A stretch of 64,000 nucleotides of DNA from Misgurnus anguillicaudatus (taxonomy: Eukaryota; Chordata; Actinopteri; Cypriniformes; Cobitidae), in assembly GCF_027580225.2 (NCBI RefSeq), contig NC_073340.2, positions 15,260,001 through 15,324,000 on the forward strand. The letters run 5' to 3'. Below the pieces are notes generated by a model. The model had not been told where the DNA came from, did not search any database, and saw only the letters and a list, made by a program, of their open reading frames with translations. Numbering within the stretch: position 1 is the first letter of the stretch; each line of letters opens with the position of its first letter. Both the position numbers and the translations under genes were made by a program. Positions 1-10,954 of the stretch are shown piece after piece.

Positions 1-200
1 ATGTTGCGTTAATGATAATTTTTTATAATGATAATCTAAAAAATGTAAATAATTCTATGGGAAATACTTTTTAAATCCCCTAAAAATAATGGTTATAGTA
101 AGTTCAGACCTTAATCTTGTGCAAAAAAAAAAAAATGGCTTTAATGGCTTAAATCTGATGCTGGACACCTTTTAAGTCTGGATTTCGTGAGAATCACCCC
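1..200 (-). repeat. DNA-element fragment, same family as 59011-59200
   Basis: The reverse complement matches 59011-59200 over nearly its whole length: both start with GGGTGATTCTCA, followed by a CCAGACTTA block, a CAGCATCAGATTT block and AAGGTCTGAACTTACTATAA. The copy is cut by the window edge. I recognise the motif as a dispersed cyprinid repeat but cannot name the family. Confidence 0.7.
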
Positions 201-1042
201 ATTGCATTATTACACTTTTTTTAATTAAAAGTATAAGGCACTGCATCCAGTTGACAGGATTTGTTGCAGTAATTTTATATAATGTACTAAAAAATGCATA
301 GGATTAGTGATGCTTTTGTTGTCCATAGCTTCTCAAAAATCATAAAGATGAACACTGCAGAAGGTTGAGGCAGGTGCCTTAGGCAGTCTTTAGAAAGGAG
401 GAGATATTTTTCACTTTCATGGATGCAATAAAGATGGAATTTGTCATGGCCCTGCTTAAAGTCTTCATCATTCAACTTTTGTACACATGCTAAATCTTGC
501 AATTTCACCAGGAGAAATGGGCCAGGGACATGAACTGATAACTGTCAGTGCTCAGCTGCAATATTACAAATAAAAGTCAACCACATAATATACTCCAACT
601 TTAAGAGTTAACTTTTCAGTAAGTAAATATTACAGTAAGTCATCAGGTTCATTTCATCTGCTGATTGCAGCTCTATTTATAATTGTGAATGCAGACTGCA
701 TTATTTACACACTTTTGTACTGTTAATGGAGAATTGTGATTGAGATTGACTGAAAATACTTATCTTTTAAGTTCTTGACAAGCCTGGATGGCAAAACCCA
801 GTGAGAATAAGAATAAACAATTAATTATCTAATTTGCATCCTTTTGCATTTAATTGTGTTGCTCTGGAGTAATTGATGAGGAAATGTATTTAGGCATCAA
901 AATGCTAAAGGTTTTATATAAGATAAATTGGATACTTTTCTATAAATTAGCTACTGTTGGCACTAAATTCCCCTTATTAGGGCTTACAATGTTAAAAAGC
1001 AACATACATACAAACCTTTAAAACACAGAGTTTCAACTTTTG
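201..1042. other. Unassigned AT-rich stretch
   Basis: No gene or recognised repeat is visible. The short open frames here have no recognisable motif and look like chance. Confidence 0.5.
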
Positions 1043-1046
1043 TTAA

Positions 1047-1754
1047 AGGAATAGTCTACTAATTTTCAATATTAAAATATGTTATTACCTTAACTAAGAA
1101 TTGTTGATACATCCCTCTATCATCTGTGTGCGTGCACGTAAGCGCTGGAGTGCGCTGCGACGCTTCGATAGCATTAGCTTAGCCCCATTCATTCAATGTT
1201 ACCATTTAGAGATAAAGTTAGAAGTGACCAAACACATCAACGTTTTTCCTATTTAAGACGAGTAGTTATACGAGCAAGTTTGGTGGTACAAAATAAAACG
1301 TAGCGTATTTAAAAGAGGAGCTACATTTTATGGCGTAATAGCACTTTTGGGAGTACTTCGACTCGGCGCAGTAACACCCTCCCTCTCCCATTATGAGAGT
1401 GAGAAGGGGAGCAGACTTTTCAGGCGGGTCGGAGTACTCCCAGGGGTGCTGTTGCGCCATAAAATATGGTTCCTCTTTTAAATCCGCTTGGAAAAGCGCT
1501 ACGTTTTATTTTGTACCACCAAGCTTGCTCGTATAACTACTCGTCTTAAATAGGAAAAACGTTGATGTGTTTGGTCACTTCTAACTTTATCTCTGTTCGA
1601 TGCTATTGAATGAATGGGGCTAAGCTAAATGCTATAGAAGCATCGCAGCGCGCTCCAGCGCTTACGTGCATGCACACAGATGATAGAGGGATGTATCAAC
1701 AATTCTTAGTTAAGGTAATAATATTTTAATATTGAAAATGAGTAGACTATTCCT
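1047..1754. mobile_element. TTAA-flanked foldback element (Kolobok-like), copy 1
   Basis: It is bounded by TTAA at 1043-1046 and 1755-1758. The ends are inverted repeats starting AGGAATAGTCTACT that run inward for about 300 bp, making the element almost a complete palindrome around a roughly 65-bp centre near 1400. No transposase is encoded, so it is non-autonomous. The TTAA target and AGG start fit the Kolobok or piggyBac superfamilies. A second copy in the opposite orientation lies at 42437-43066. Confidence 0.85.
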
Positions 1755-1758
1755 TTAA

Positions 1759-3694
1759 GCATTTTCTATTGGCTCGTTGCTAGACATGCAAATGCTTAAT
1801 ATATGCATAATTATAATAAAATATACGTTTAATATCTCAGTGAAAAATTTAAGTTGAACATGTTTAAATATTTTAGGAGTTACCAATTGAAGTAAGCTTT
1901 TTAAGTAGACCAGCTGTCACTTTTACAGTGCACTATACGATATCAAATCTGTGAGAAGCCTCGAGTTACACTGACTTTTTCGTTGGTACATTGAGTGACA
2001 GATCAAATTTGGCTCCCTCAAACTAAATTGTAAAACAACGTTCCCAGGGATCTGCCTCTTGCATCATTGTTGCCTCAGTCTTTCTATCATTGTCCCAAAT
2101 CAAGAGTTGTGCTGCCAGCATGCGGTGAGGTGCAACCAAAGCTAATGCTAACAAACTGTCATTGATATCCAGCAAGACTGCAGATTTGGAACAGTCTGAA
2201 TCCACATATTTGAGTCTACATCACTCTGTACATGTTTCTGAGCTTTTCTTCTGAAATGCTCTGGTTGGTTTATCTGGCGCAGTCTGTTGTTATTGGCCAC
2301 ATTAGTCATTGACGTCAGTTTTGCCTAATAGGTTCAACAAGCAGATCAACCACAACAAGCAGATCAACCACAATGTATACTTTTTTATACATTTAAGATG
2401 CAATGTTTTGAACCATCCAAACATTTGATTCGCAATTGTATCATGATATGGTACTCAAAGGAATTATTAGCTCATTGGGTTATGACCACGGATGTTAGTT
2501 ATATTTTTCTATAACCAAATATTTGTTGCCAGAACTACAGTAGTAAACACAGACCTACAAAAATCAACAACATAATCTTAGCCAGCAGGCTAGTGAAACC
2601 ACAAGGTGCTCAGTGTAGATCAGATAAAGTATTTTCTGTTAGAGAGAATAATTCCCTTTGGAGACTTATTTTATGCGACATGACAATGTTACACACTAAA
2701 AACAATCCCTATTATTTGCAGTCTCAATAAAATGGCTGAATGACTTGTGAAATCAACAGGGCACTACTGGGTGCCCATACCCAAGTTCTTCTGCTTTTCG
2801 CTCCCCATAAGCATTTATCATTTGGGAGCTCTAGTTCCACACGAACTGGAATTACTCATATCACCAACTCTTATGTACTTCAGTTTTTGATATTACCATC
2901 AAATGAGTCTAGATGATTAAATTGCTTTTTACAGACTCTAAACATCTTATGCGCTAAATGGTAAATTAGATGTTTAAAGTTGCCGGAAGAAATTACGGAT
3001 CTCAAGGCATCAACTCAAGTCTGAGGTGAATTACGCTTGATTATGAAAAAGTCAAAAGCAAGCAGGAAGTATGCACCCCTCTTGTTTTACTATTCTTGTC
3101 ACTTCTCCTCTGCCATTCAACCAGACTGAACTCACAGATTCATGCCACATAAAAACAGTCATTAAAAACGACTTACATTTTTTAGAGCTTTGGGTCTACT
3201 GAGGATCGTGAAGACTAAATAAATCAGATATATGGCCAGGTTTGCCACAGGCATGATATTTACTATTCAGGCTGGAATCTGATATCTTCATGAGCAGGGG
3301 TTGTAGAACTGAGGAGGTCCAATAAACCTGGTGAGATCTGCTCTGCTAACATTTTCTCTATCTCAATAAACTCAATAAAAATTTGCTTGGTTGGTGCAGT
3401 AACCCCCAGCAATTCGAATGGCAAATTTAGCATACTGTATAGGGGTGAGTGGTGCACAAACTTTGGCAGGGGTAATTATAACATGGACCTTTGGCATAGT
3501 CAAACAGGGTTGAGCCTTTTGTGCTTTTGGTCTTTTTCACTTACTGTAAGAAGACTGCAAACCTGTGGAAAGTTTTGATGTGTTTAATTGAGATACTGGA
3601 CAAAAATTGGCTTGAAGGAATTAAAGTAAATTTATTGGTCATGTGTTTTTTTTAGTTGGGTGTGTACGTCATCAAATTTAATCTTATACAGGAA
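1759..3694. other. Unassigned stretch with a small tandem repeat
   Basis: An exact 18-bp tandem duplication lies at 2335-2370 (unit CAACAAGCAGATCAACCA). A 60-codon minus-strand frame at 2023-2205 has no motif I recognise. I see no other structure. Confidence 0.5.
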
Positions 3695-4593
3695 TGTGAC
3701 CTTGGACCACAAATAAAAAGCCATAAGGGTCAATTTTTTTAATTGAAATGTATACTTTAGCTGAAAGCTAAATAAATAAGCTTTTATGTATGGTTTGTTA
3801 TGATTAGAGAATCCTTTTAACTTTTTGAAAATCTGGAATGTGAGGGTGCAAAAAAATCTAAATATTGAGAAAATCACCTTTAAAGTTGTCACATGAAGTC
3901 TTTAGCAACACATATTACTAATGATAAATACATTTTTGCTATATTTATGGTAGGAAATTTACAAAATAATTTCATGGAACATGTTTTTTACTTAAAGGTG
4001 CAATTTGTAAGATATTTGCAGTAAAATGTCCAAAAACCACTAGGCCAGTGTTATATATTTTGTCCAGCTGATTACTATCAATATCTGTAATGTTTTCAAC
4101 TACTTGTAAATCGTGAGAAAATTACCATTCAAAGCATTGACACGGGGCAGTGCAGTCTCCTGTCAATGACGTTAATATCCATGTGACCCTTTGTCACCGC
4201 CTTTACTGACGTAAAAACCACATGACAACAGTGGTCGAGTTCGAAAAAATAAAATGGCGGCAAAGGAAGCGACTGGAGCACAAATTTAGTGTAAATAAAC
4301 GTATATTTTCATTTTTTTCACATTTTAATTGCATTTTAGCGAGAAATTAGTATTGTAGTTTTCAAATATGTGATTAGTTATCACAAAGGCGCTCTCTGTT
4401 TATATTTCAAACACGCTGCCTTTGAAGTGCGTCCGAAAGCCTTTATCTGAGCTGCCTTCATGCCTCCGAAGTCATTTCCTTATGAGGCAGTGATGCAACA
4501 AGTCACTGCCTTGAGTTTTCGAACGCAGCCAGTGTCGTGGACAAATGGGGAACTATGCGTTAGCGCCTGTCGGGCTACGCGCTTGCTTATGGA

Positions 4594-4729
4594 CAGTGGT
4601 GTAGTGGTGTCTGGAGAAGTGGGTATACTCTTAATTTATGCCCCCAGTAGAAGTGGGTATACCCCATGCCATCAAATAAACAGGTGGGTATACTCCGTAT
4701 ACCTGCGTATACCCTGCACTACACCACTG
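4594..4729. mobile_element. hAT MITE nested in copy A
   Basis: Perfect terminal inverted repeats CAGTGGTGTAGT and an exact 8-bp target duplication CTTATGGA (4586-4593 and 4730-4737) identify a 136-bp non-autonomous hAT element. The interior repeats a GTGGGTATAC motif. Confidence 0.93.
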
Positions 4730-5419
4730 CTTATGGACTTATGGATTACTCTTTACCGTCTGCCGCTGTTTGTGTCGGCAAAGATAGCTCCCGTAAGCGT
4801 ACGGGCCAACCAAACGACCCAAGAAGAGTTTGGAACAAAATGAGAGAAAGAATGAGGATCAATTTCGTGTTGCATTATTTGGATGAAGAGCGCTTCGCAA
4901 CAACATTTAACTAGACAGAGATTCTGATCCTTTTAAGCGATGGGTGAGTTGTTTTGATTCGTAACCCTTCAAAAAAACGTATGCTATTATATTGATCACA
5001 ACATTAGTGTGTCGATTGTAATCAGTGCGTCTTCCCGCGGACAATATGCACATCAAGAGGTATTGTAAAGCAATATAAATGTATATTTAAAGACACTTCA
5101 CAATAAGATTTTTACTGTCAATATATAATGTGAACAATCATTGTAGATTGCAAGTTGAACACGTAATTCTGTGCTGTGTTAACCATCGAATTTGGACTAA
5201 TACTGTAACATCTATGACTAACAATTTCGTTTTGAACATCACATATAAACTTAAATAATGAAATAAACGATGTCATCAAACGCAACATTTGACTTGATTA
5301 CCTTATCCATCAACGTGATTTCTCGTTCGTGTCTGATTGATGGCCATCAAAGATTGATGGCCATAATTCCACACTGCTTCAGAGCGTCATTAAACAACGT
5401 CATTGTTATTGATTTGATC

Positions 5420-5435
5420 TGGCGCCATCTAGCGG
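5420..5435 (-). promoter_or_regulatory. CTCF-like motif carried by a transposon
   Basis: The minus strand reads CCGCTAGATGGCGCCA, which fits the vertebrate CTCF core CCASYAGRKGGCRS except for G at position 3, a tolerated variant. The homologous site in copy B (62153-62168) reads CCACTAGATTGCGCCA and has lost a core G. Binding is inferred only. Confidence 0.5.
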
Positions 5436-5462
5436 CGCAGATAATACAAATTGCATATTTAA

Positions 5463-5977
5463 CTCTTTCCCCGCCATTGACAAGTTATTTCGTCACGAGT
5501 TGTCTCGTCAATTAAGAGAAAAAATTTGCATAAAAAAACTGTTCCTGATGATTTTTTATGTTAATCTCCAATACCGCGATTATCCACGAATTATGTGGAT
5601 TACCCAATTTATGAAAAAACTGAAGCCAAAACATTTTTTACTAATTTTAAAGTCTGTGTATGTTTTGATAATCATTCTGAATCTGATCTTTAACAAACTT
5701 TCTTTAAAAAAAGCCATTATTTGAACTTTTTGCTAAAATATATATTTTTAAAGAAAAATACCAATATTTAAGAGTTTATAAGCAGGGAAAAATTTTTTCC
5801 ACGTTTTGTTTGTTTGTTGTTTGTTTGAAAGCAGAGTGTCTGTTCTTTCATTTGATATATTTGAATGTTTATACATTTTTAGAAAAAATTCCTGGAAGGC
5901 ATTTTGTGAAACTTTTGTGAAAATCACAAAAAAATGCTGGGAGGCAACTTTTAAAAAAATGGCTGGCGGGGAATGAG
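5463..5977. mobile_element. TTAA-flanked DNA element beside copy A
   Basis: The ends are inverted (CTCTTTCCCCGCCA and TGGCGGGGAATGAG). The left TTAA (5459-5462) is shared with copy A, and the right flank is a decayed TCAA (5978-5981). After it the split host resumes with TATCCTAATG. No coding capacity is seen. Part of the same family recurs at about 23245-23420. Confidence 0.75.
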
Positions 5978-6134
5978 TCAATATCCTAATGATTTTTGGC
6001 ATTTATGAAATCAATAATTTTGAACCATAGCTACAATGTGTTTTTGGCTATTGCTACATATATACCCATGCAACTTTTTACTGGTTTTGTGGTTCATGGT
6101 CACATATTATTTTATTACTGTCTTGTTACAATTT

Positions 6135-6206
6135 CTTGGCATACAGCCTTATGGAGGGGATAAGAATGCACTTCACCTCCATTTGTTCCCTCCAGCCAAC
6201 TGGTAA
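6135..6206. repeat. 72-bp direct repeat, copy 1
   Basis: About 93% identical by eye to 6760-6831. The plus strand reads as an open frame ending in a splice-donor-like CAACTGGTAA. It could be a duplicated exon-like segment or a piece of an unrecognised transposon. Confidence 0.65.
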
Positions 6207-6759
6207 AACATAACACCATTTTGAAACATGTCAGCAACTCCTTGCAGCAGCTGCTAGCTAGGCTAAAAAAAGTTTTCACATGGCGGGGTTAGCTGTAATA
6301 CAGTGTTAAAAACCAGATGACTCCTTATAAGGCACTGAAACACCCTAAAACCCAAACAATTGAAAAATAATCTAATCAAATTAAACTTCCTGATCTGAAC
6401 ACCATCTTACTAGGCTCAACATATGAGCAACCTCCCACAAGCACTTACACTGTAGGAAACGCTGAAGCTAATAATGACAATAGTAATAGTTTTGATGCCA
6501 CAACTTGGTTCTCTTTCATCCTGGTCTACACACCACCATATCATATGGGTCGGCCTCACTAGCTGGAGCGCTGCCAAGAGATTGTATATCAAATTATATG
6601 CACTCCACTTGCGTGCAAAGTTACTGTTTAGGTGTTGCAGATTATTGAACCGAGTTCAAAATCACAAAAATATGTGTTTATGATATAGATCTGTATATTA
6701 TTACTCTCTTCTCCTGTAAGGAAAAAGCTACTTAAGCAGCACCTGTTCTCTCACATTCT

Positions 6760-6831
6760 CCTGGCATACTGCCTTATGGAGGGGATAAGAATGCAATTCA
6801 CCTCCATCCTTTCCCTCCAGCCAACTGGTAA
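6760..6831. repeat. 72-bp direct repeat, copy 2
   Basis: Second copy of the segment at 6135-6206, 625 bp downstream. Here the donor-like end is the stronger CTGGTAAGT. The 550 bp between the copies holds no recognised element. Confidence 0.65.
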
Positions 6832-6904
6832 GTCAGCCGGAATGGGAAGGTGAAATGAAGGATGATGAAAGGCATAAGCTGAAAGGAAAGAAACACACCT
6901 GCAA

Positions 6905-7243
6905 GTGCAAGCATATGGAACGTGGAATATGAGCTGGAATACAAATACAAAGACATTGCGGGGTCTTTCAAAGCATGCTCATCTCCACCCTCATGAATTG
7001 TCTTTAGTAGCCTCAGAGATGTTGAATAGAGGCTCTCCATGTATGGATTCAGAGGATATTTTAGATTTGGAGCTAGATGAGGATACTTCACTTACTGTAT
7101 CTCAGATCCAGTACCTCTTGACCCATCAGATAAACTGTTTTATTTCTTGGACAGATGTGCATGATCAGATGCCACTTTCAATCATTTATGAAATTGTATC
7201 TTCCCGTTCAGATGACTTTGCAATAATTATAAAATTGTTATAA
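6905..7243 (+). other. Unassigned 112-codon open frame
   Basis: The longest open frame near 7 kb. Its middle is acidic (residues around 50-62 read SEDILDLELDEDTS). I recognise no family, there is no clear promoter or splice context, and a minus-strand frame overlaps it. It may be chance or a transposon remnant. Confidence 0.2.
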
Positions 7244-7359
7244 ATCGTAATAATGAAATAATATGTAAGCCTAAGGGTCGGATCAAACAGAACGCGTTTA
7301 TGGCAGTGCGCAGCGCCTTTTTGAATGGTTTACTATAGGCAGTGAGCGTTATGTGCGCT
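7244..7359. repeat. MITE fragment
   Basis: GGGTCGGATCAAACAGAACG and the following GC-richer sequence resemble the end of a cyprinid MITE. It is truncated where the LINE sequence starts. Confidence 0.35.
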
Positions 7360-7811
7360 ATTTATCCATGCTTCTATGACCTCTAGAATAGACTATTGTA
7401 ACTCATTACTCGGGGGATGCCATGCAAATCAGGTAAACAAGCTTCAGCTAGTTCAAAACGGCACTGCAAGATTGCTTATATTTAAGAAGTATGATCACAT
7501 AAGCCCAATTTTCGCATCTTTGCACTGACTACCAATCAAATATCGCATACAATTTAAAATACTACTAATCACCTACAAAGCCTTAAATGGCCTAGCACCT
7601 TCGTATTTTAAAGAATTACTATCATAATACAATCCATCACGTACACTGTGGTCACAAAATTCTGGTCTCTTAACTATCCCTAGAATATCAAAAGTGTCTA
7701 AAGGTGGTAGATCCTTTTCCTACTTAGCCCCTAAGCTCTGGAGTGATTTGCCAACTCGATCACTTTAAGTCTAAACTTAGGACTTTTCTCTTTAACAAAG
7801 CATTCACATAA
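7360..7811 (+). pseudogene. L2-like LINE ORF2 C-terminus, decayed
   Basis: From 7360 the plus strand translates in one frame to a typical L2/CR1-group C-terminus. It shows SRIDYCNSLL, KLQLVQNGTARLL, LPIKYRIQFKILLITYKALN, GLAPSYFKELL and LAPKLWSDLP. In-frame stops (a TGA where the family has Trp in the LHWLP motif, and a TAA after KELLS) and a shift near 7766 show it is dead. The last block, SKLRTFLFNKAFT, ends at the TAA at 7809-7811. The catalytic reverse transcriptase core is absent, as expected for a 5'-truncated LINE copy. Confidence 0.85.
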
Positions 7812-8207
7812 TTTGTCTAGTAAATGTACTTTTCTCGCAATAGTCAGCTTGTACAGAACAAAGCATTCACATAACTCGTCTCGGTAATATACTAATGCCG
7901 CAATAGTTAGCCTGTCTGGAACCGAGCGGATTTTAAATCACAATACTGTATGACACTTGCATTACATGCGAACGGCCCCTACGCTAATAGGATTCTGTTT
8001 CTCTCTCTCTGTCTCGTCCTCGAGCCCGAGGACAATGAGACAAACAGACCCAGGTCCTGCTGCGGTGAAGGTCATCACACCACTGATCTACTGGCTGTCC
8101 TTCAACGTGATGCCCAGCCGATGCTTGACCAACGATCACCGGCAGAACCAGTTTAATCTGCTTACTCATTTCATATCCCTATCTTGTTTATATATATATA
8201 CATATAT

Positions 8208-8793
8208 TAGGGCCGGGACTTAAACATTTTTAACGCATTTTAATCACACTTATTTTTGCACCGCGGAACATTTCTCATTGAATGAGTTTCGGCAGACCGA
8301 ATATACTGGAGCACCAACTGGCGTTCCACATGACTTCAGACAACAACAAACTACAGTGAACATGAACGAAGAAGCTGATGAGATCGCTTTGGTTGGCCCC
8401 GTGGATGGGAATTTTTTTTAATAAAAAACGAACGGATGGAAGCGTCAATAAGAGCATGGTTGTGTGTAAGCTATGCAACAAGGAATTCGCATATCTCCGC
8501 AGCACATCGAGCCTCAAGTATCATCTCAATGCAAAACATATAGCAGCTCGCGTGGACGTTAGCCCGACTCCGAGTACAACGACTTGGTTGAACAAAAATA
8601 AACAATATTTTGTTGCTTAAGCTTATGTATTCAGTCATTATTCATGGTATACTAAAAATCCATGTGAAAAAATAACTTCTCAATGTTCTCAGGTCAAATA
8701 TTTATATGTGATTAAAATGTGATTAATTTCGATTAATTAATTACAAAGCCTCTAATTAATTAGATTAATTTTTTTAATCGAGTCCCGGCCCTA
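8208..8793. mobile_element. Internally deleted hAT element
   Basis: 13-bp perfect terminal inverted repeats TAGGGCCGGGACT / AGTCCCGGCCCTA. The probable 8-bp duplication (ACATATAT / ATATATAT, one mismatch) lies in an AT-rich target. It retains a BED-finger segment of the transposase but no catalytic region, and lies inside the LINE 3' UTR. Confidence 0.85.
8362..8620 (+). pseudogene. hAT transposase N-terminus with BED zinc finger
   Basis: An ATG at 8362 opens MNEEADEIALVGP and stops after a poly-T run near 8415. A shift there reaches the frame of 8378-8620, which contains a complete BED-type finger: CKLC, a spacer, then HLNAKH (C-x2-C ... H-x4-H). BED fingers are the DNA-binding domain of many hAT transposases. 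Everything downstream (RNase H-like fold, hATC dimerisation region) has been deleted, so this is a relic, though the finger itself could still fold. Confidence 0.7.
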
Positions 8794-9110
8794 ATATATA
8801 TATGTGTGTATCTCTCAAGGGTTTTTCTCCTCCTGAGAGTTTTCCCAAAGGGTTTCTCTCCTGGGGGGGTTCATCCCCAGGAGAGTCAGCCAACATTGGC
8901 TTAACTTAGCACTTTACTGTATACATTACATTATTACTACGCTCGCTTGTATGGTTTATTCTTACCCACTGTATTCTACTTCTTACTGTATATTATCTAT
9001 CGATTATTCTGTGTTTTCTCCTACATCTATTCATGTAAAGCTGCTTTGAAACAATTAACAATTGTGAAAATGGCTATATAAATAACATTTAATTGAAAAA
9101 AATTTAATAG

Positions 9111-9546
9111 AATATCTCTCTCCCTGTCTCCTCTTCGATTCCGTGGACAATGAGACAAACAGACCCAGTTCTGGCTGCCGTAAAGGTTAACACACCACTG
9201 ATCTACTTGCCGTCCTTCAACATGATGCCCAGCCGATGCCTGACCAATGACCACCGGCGGAACCCGTTTAATCTCCTTTTCTGTGTAAATATATACTGTA
9301 TATCTCCCAAGGGTTTTTTTCCTCCTAGGACTAAAAAGGACTGGCTAAAAAGTCAGGAGGTTTTTCTCCTAGGGGGGTTTTCAACCCCGGGAGACAGTCG
9401 ACATTGGCTTAATTTAGCATCCTCTTCTATACGTTACATTATTTATACTTCCGCTTATAAAGTTTATTCATAGCCGCTTTATTTTGCTACTTATGTTGTC
9501 TTTCAGTTGTAAAAGGGCTATATAAATAAAGTTGGATTGAATTGGA
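9111..9546 (+). mobile_element. Second L2-like LINE 3' end, tandem to the first
   Basis: Repeats the 3' UTR blocks seen at 7990-8160 and 8805-9105 (GACAATGAGACAAACAGACCC, the CCAGCCGATGC block, CGGGAGACAGTCGACATTGG). It ends in GCTATATAAATAAAGTTGG followed by ATTGAATTGGAT. It carries no ORF and lies head-to-tail with the preceding copy. Confidence 0.8.
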
Positions 9547-10420
9547 TCATGTTTTGCCACCTGTCGCGCATTTTTGTAGGAGCGCTCTGAGCACCCCAAG
9601 TTGAAAAAGTCCACTCTAAGCGTAAAACACCTAAAGTCATTCACATTTTTTTCATTGTCCAATCGAATGCGGGGAGAGACGGGCCTTCCGTGGTGGTGAC
9701 AAAAATGTACAGTTGCTTGGAACAATCGGAGACTGCAGTCATTCACTGTCTACTTCGTGTTTGTGCACATCTCACCCTCAATCAAGGTCAGAGCCTCTTT
9801 TTAAAGTTTCTACTAATATGATAGTTAACACCAAACCAAAGCATCATGAGCACTCACGCCTCAATATTTGAATGACAGGACAGCTGCCTCGGTTGCGTAG
9901 CAATATAAAAAAAACAGCGCACTGCTCTTTTCTGATGTCAGTCGACAAAAGGCAGTGCTGTCCGCCTTGGGTTTCCAAGTGTTTGAAACGCATTTGGTGT
10001 GATCGACCACTAAATGTGTATAGTTTATATAAGTAAGGAATACAAAAGAACCAATATGGAGGGGATAGAAACAGTGCACCCTAATTCTTGACTCACCAGT
10101 GCCCATTTGCTACTGAACAACAGATGTTAATGTCTGAAATTGTGAGATATCCATTCCTTGGTTAACTGTGTTTAGCCTTCTGTATTCAGGCGGAAAGCGG
10201 ATGCTATGGAGTTTAATGTGTAAGAGGGAGAAGTGGAGAAAGAAATTAAAAGAAATGAATGAGCCCTAAAACACATTTAAATTTCACTTCGCTGACAAAC
10301 AAAATCAAGTTGGAAATAAGGTTTCCCCAAAACACATCTCTATTTTATTGCTCAAACTCATGCTCATGAATAACCAGTATTGCTCTCTTGGGCTGGTCAG
10401 GATGCACAAAGACACACCAA
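9547..10420. other. Unassigned stretch
   Basis: Two minus-strand open frames of 92 and 81 codons (9468-9746, 9861-10106) have no motif I recognise. The first overlaps the LINE tail, so at least part is repeat-derived. Confidence 0.45.
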
Positions 10421-10485
10421 TTTACATTTATGCATTTGGTAGATGCTTTTATCCAAAGTGACTTACAGTGGAATTGCAAGCTATA
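10421..10485 (-). repeat. 3' tail of tRNA-derived SINE
   Basis: TTTACATTTATGCATTTGG and GCTTTTATCCAAAGTGACTT are, read on the minus strand, the 3' tail of a widespread cyprinid tRNA-derived SINE. Here it is 5'-truncated. Confidence 0.7.
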
Positions 10486-10954
10486 CATTTTTAAATCTAC
10501 CAATTAAGCTAATTCTGATCACCTTTACTGTAAATCAATTAATATCAAAGCAAATATAAGAGAGTGAAAAATTCATTTTTGAATGTGAATACAATACACA
10601 CTTGTTTTCTTCATCCCTCTTTGTTTGATTCTCAGAGTAGTCTGTTAGAAGTGGTTATCATTCTATTCCACAAATAATAATTCATTGTACTATCCAATAA
10701 CTTTACAATTCTGATCCACACCACAAAGTTTCACCTTAAATCGCAGCAAAGCTCATTTCACATCCTGTGCGTGTTCATGTGTTCTGTTCAAAAATTCAGT
10801 CTTCAATAACATTTACCTCAAATTCAGTGCAGTTGTTAAATATGGCTGTGCAGAACATATATACTTATCCTATCTACTTAAAAATCAATGCCACACCACT
10901 GTGTGCTGCTTTGAGCTGCATTAATATATAAATTTTGTTCCCCAGTGAACCCAC

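Larger units (their letters stand above)
3996..5458. mobile_element. TTAA-flanked DNA element, copy A
   Basis: TTAA flanks lie at 3992-3995 and 5459-5462, with short imperfect inverted ends (AGGTGCAATTTG and CAAATTGCATAT). Copy B begins at 62007 in the opposite orientation. Matching blocks include TCAAAACGAAATTGTTAGTC and the sequence around 5290-5335, which is the uninterrupted form of the site split by a LINE in copy B. A hAT MITE sits inside at 4594-4729. Open frames at 4460-4843 and 4666-4914 cross that MITE and are not credible genes. A YY1-like motif at 4251-4261 and a CTCF-like motif at 5420-5435 are present. Confidence 0.8.
3695..6104. mobile_element. DNA transposon fragment split by nested insertions
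   Basis: The left end reads TGTGACCTTGGACCACAAA and the right end is its imperfect inverse (ACTGGTTTTGTGGTTCATGG then TCACA). The element itself is only the pieces 3695-3995 and 5982-6104. Between them, two TTAA-specific elements were inserted at one TTAA site. Internal sequence (AATATTGAGAAAATC, CCTAATGATTTTTGGCAT) recurs in the copy at about 59300-60535. I recall this as an abundant non-autonomous cyprinid DNA element. No ORF is evident. Confidence 0.75.
7812..9110 (+). mobile_element. L2-like LINE 3' UTR, split by a hAT
   Basis: It follows the ORF2 remnant directly. The block GACAATGAGACAAACAGACCC, the CCCAGCCGATG block and the tail AAGCTGCTTTGAAACAATTA / GCTATATAAATAA are typical of the cyprinid L2-like 3' end. 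The sequence is interrupted at 8208-8793 by a hAT element. Confidence 0.75.

Noticed and set aside
4460..4914. Overlapping 127- and 82-codon open frames
   Set aside because: They run through a hAT MITE with a clear target duplication, so the frames cannot be ancestral.
7950..8223. Open frames on both strands at the L2 3' UTR
   Set aside because: Similar sequence recurs at 9120-9280 as LINE 3' UTR; no coding role.
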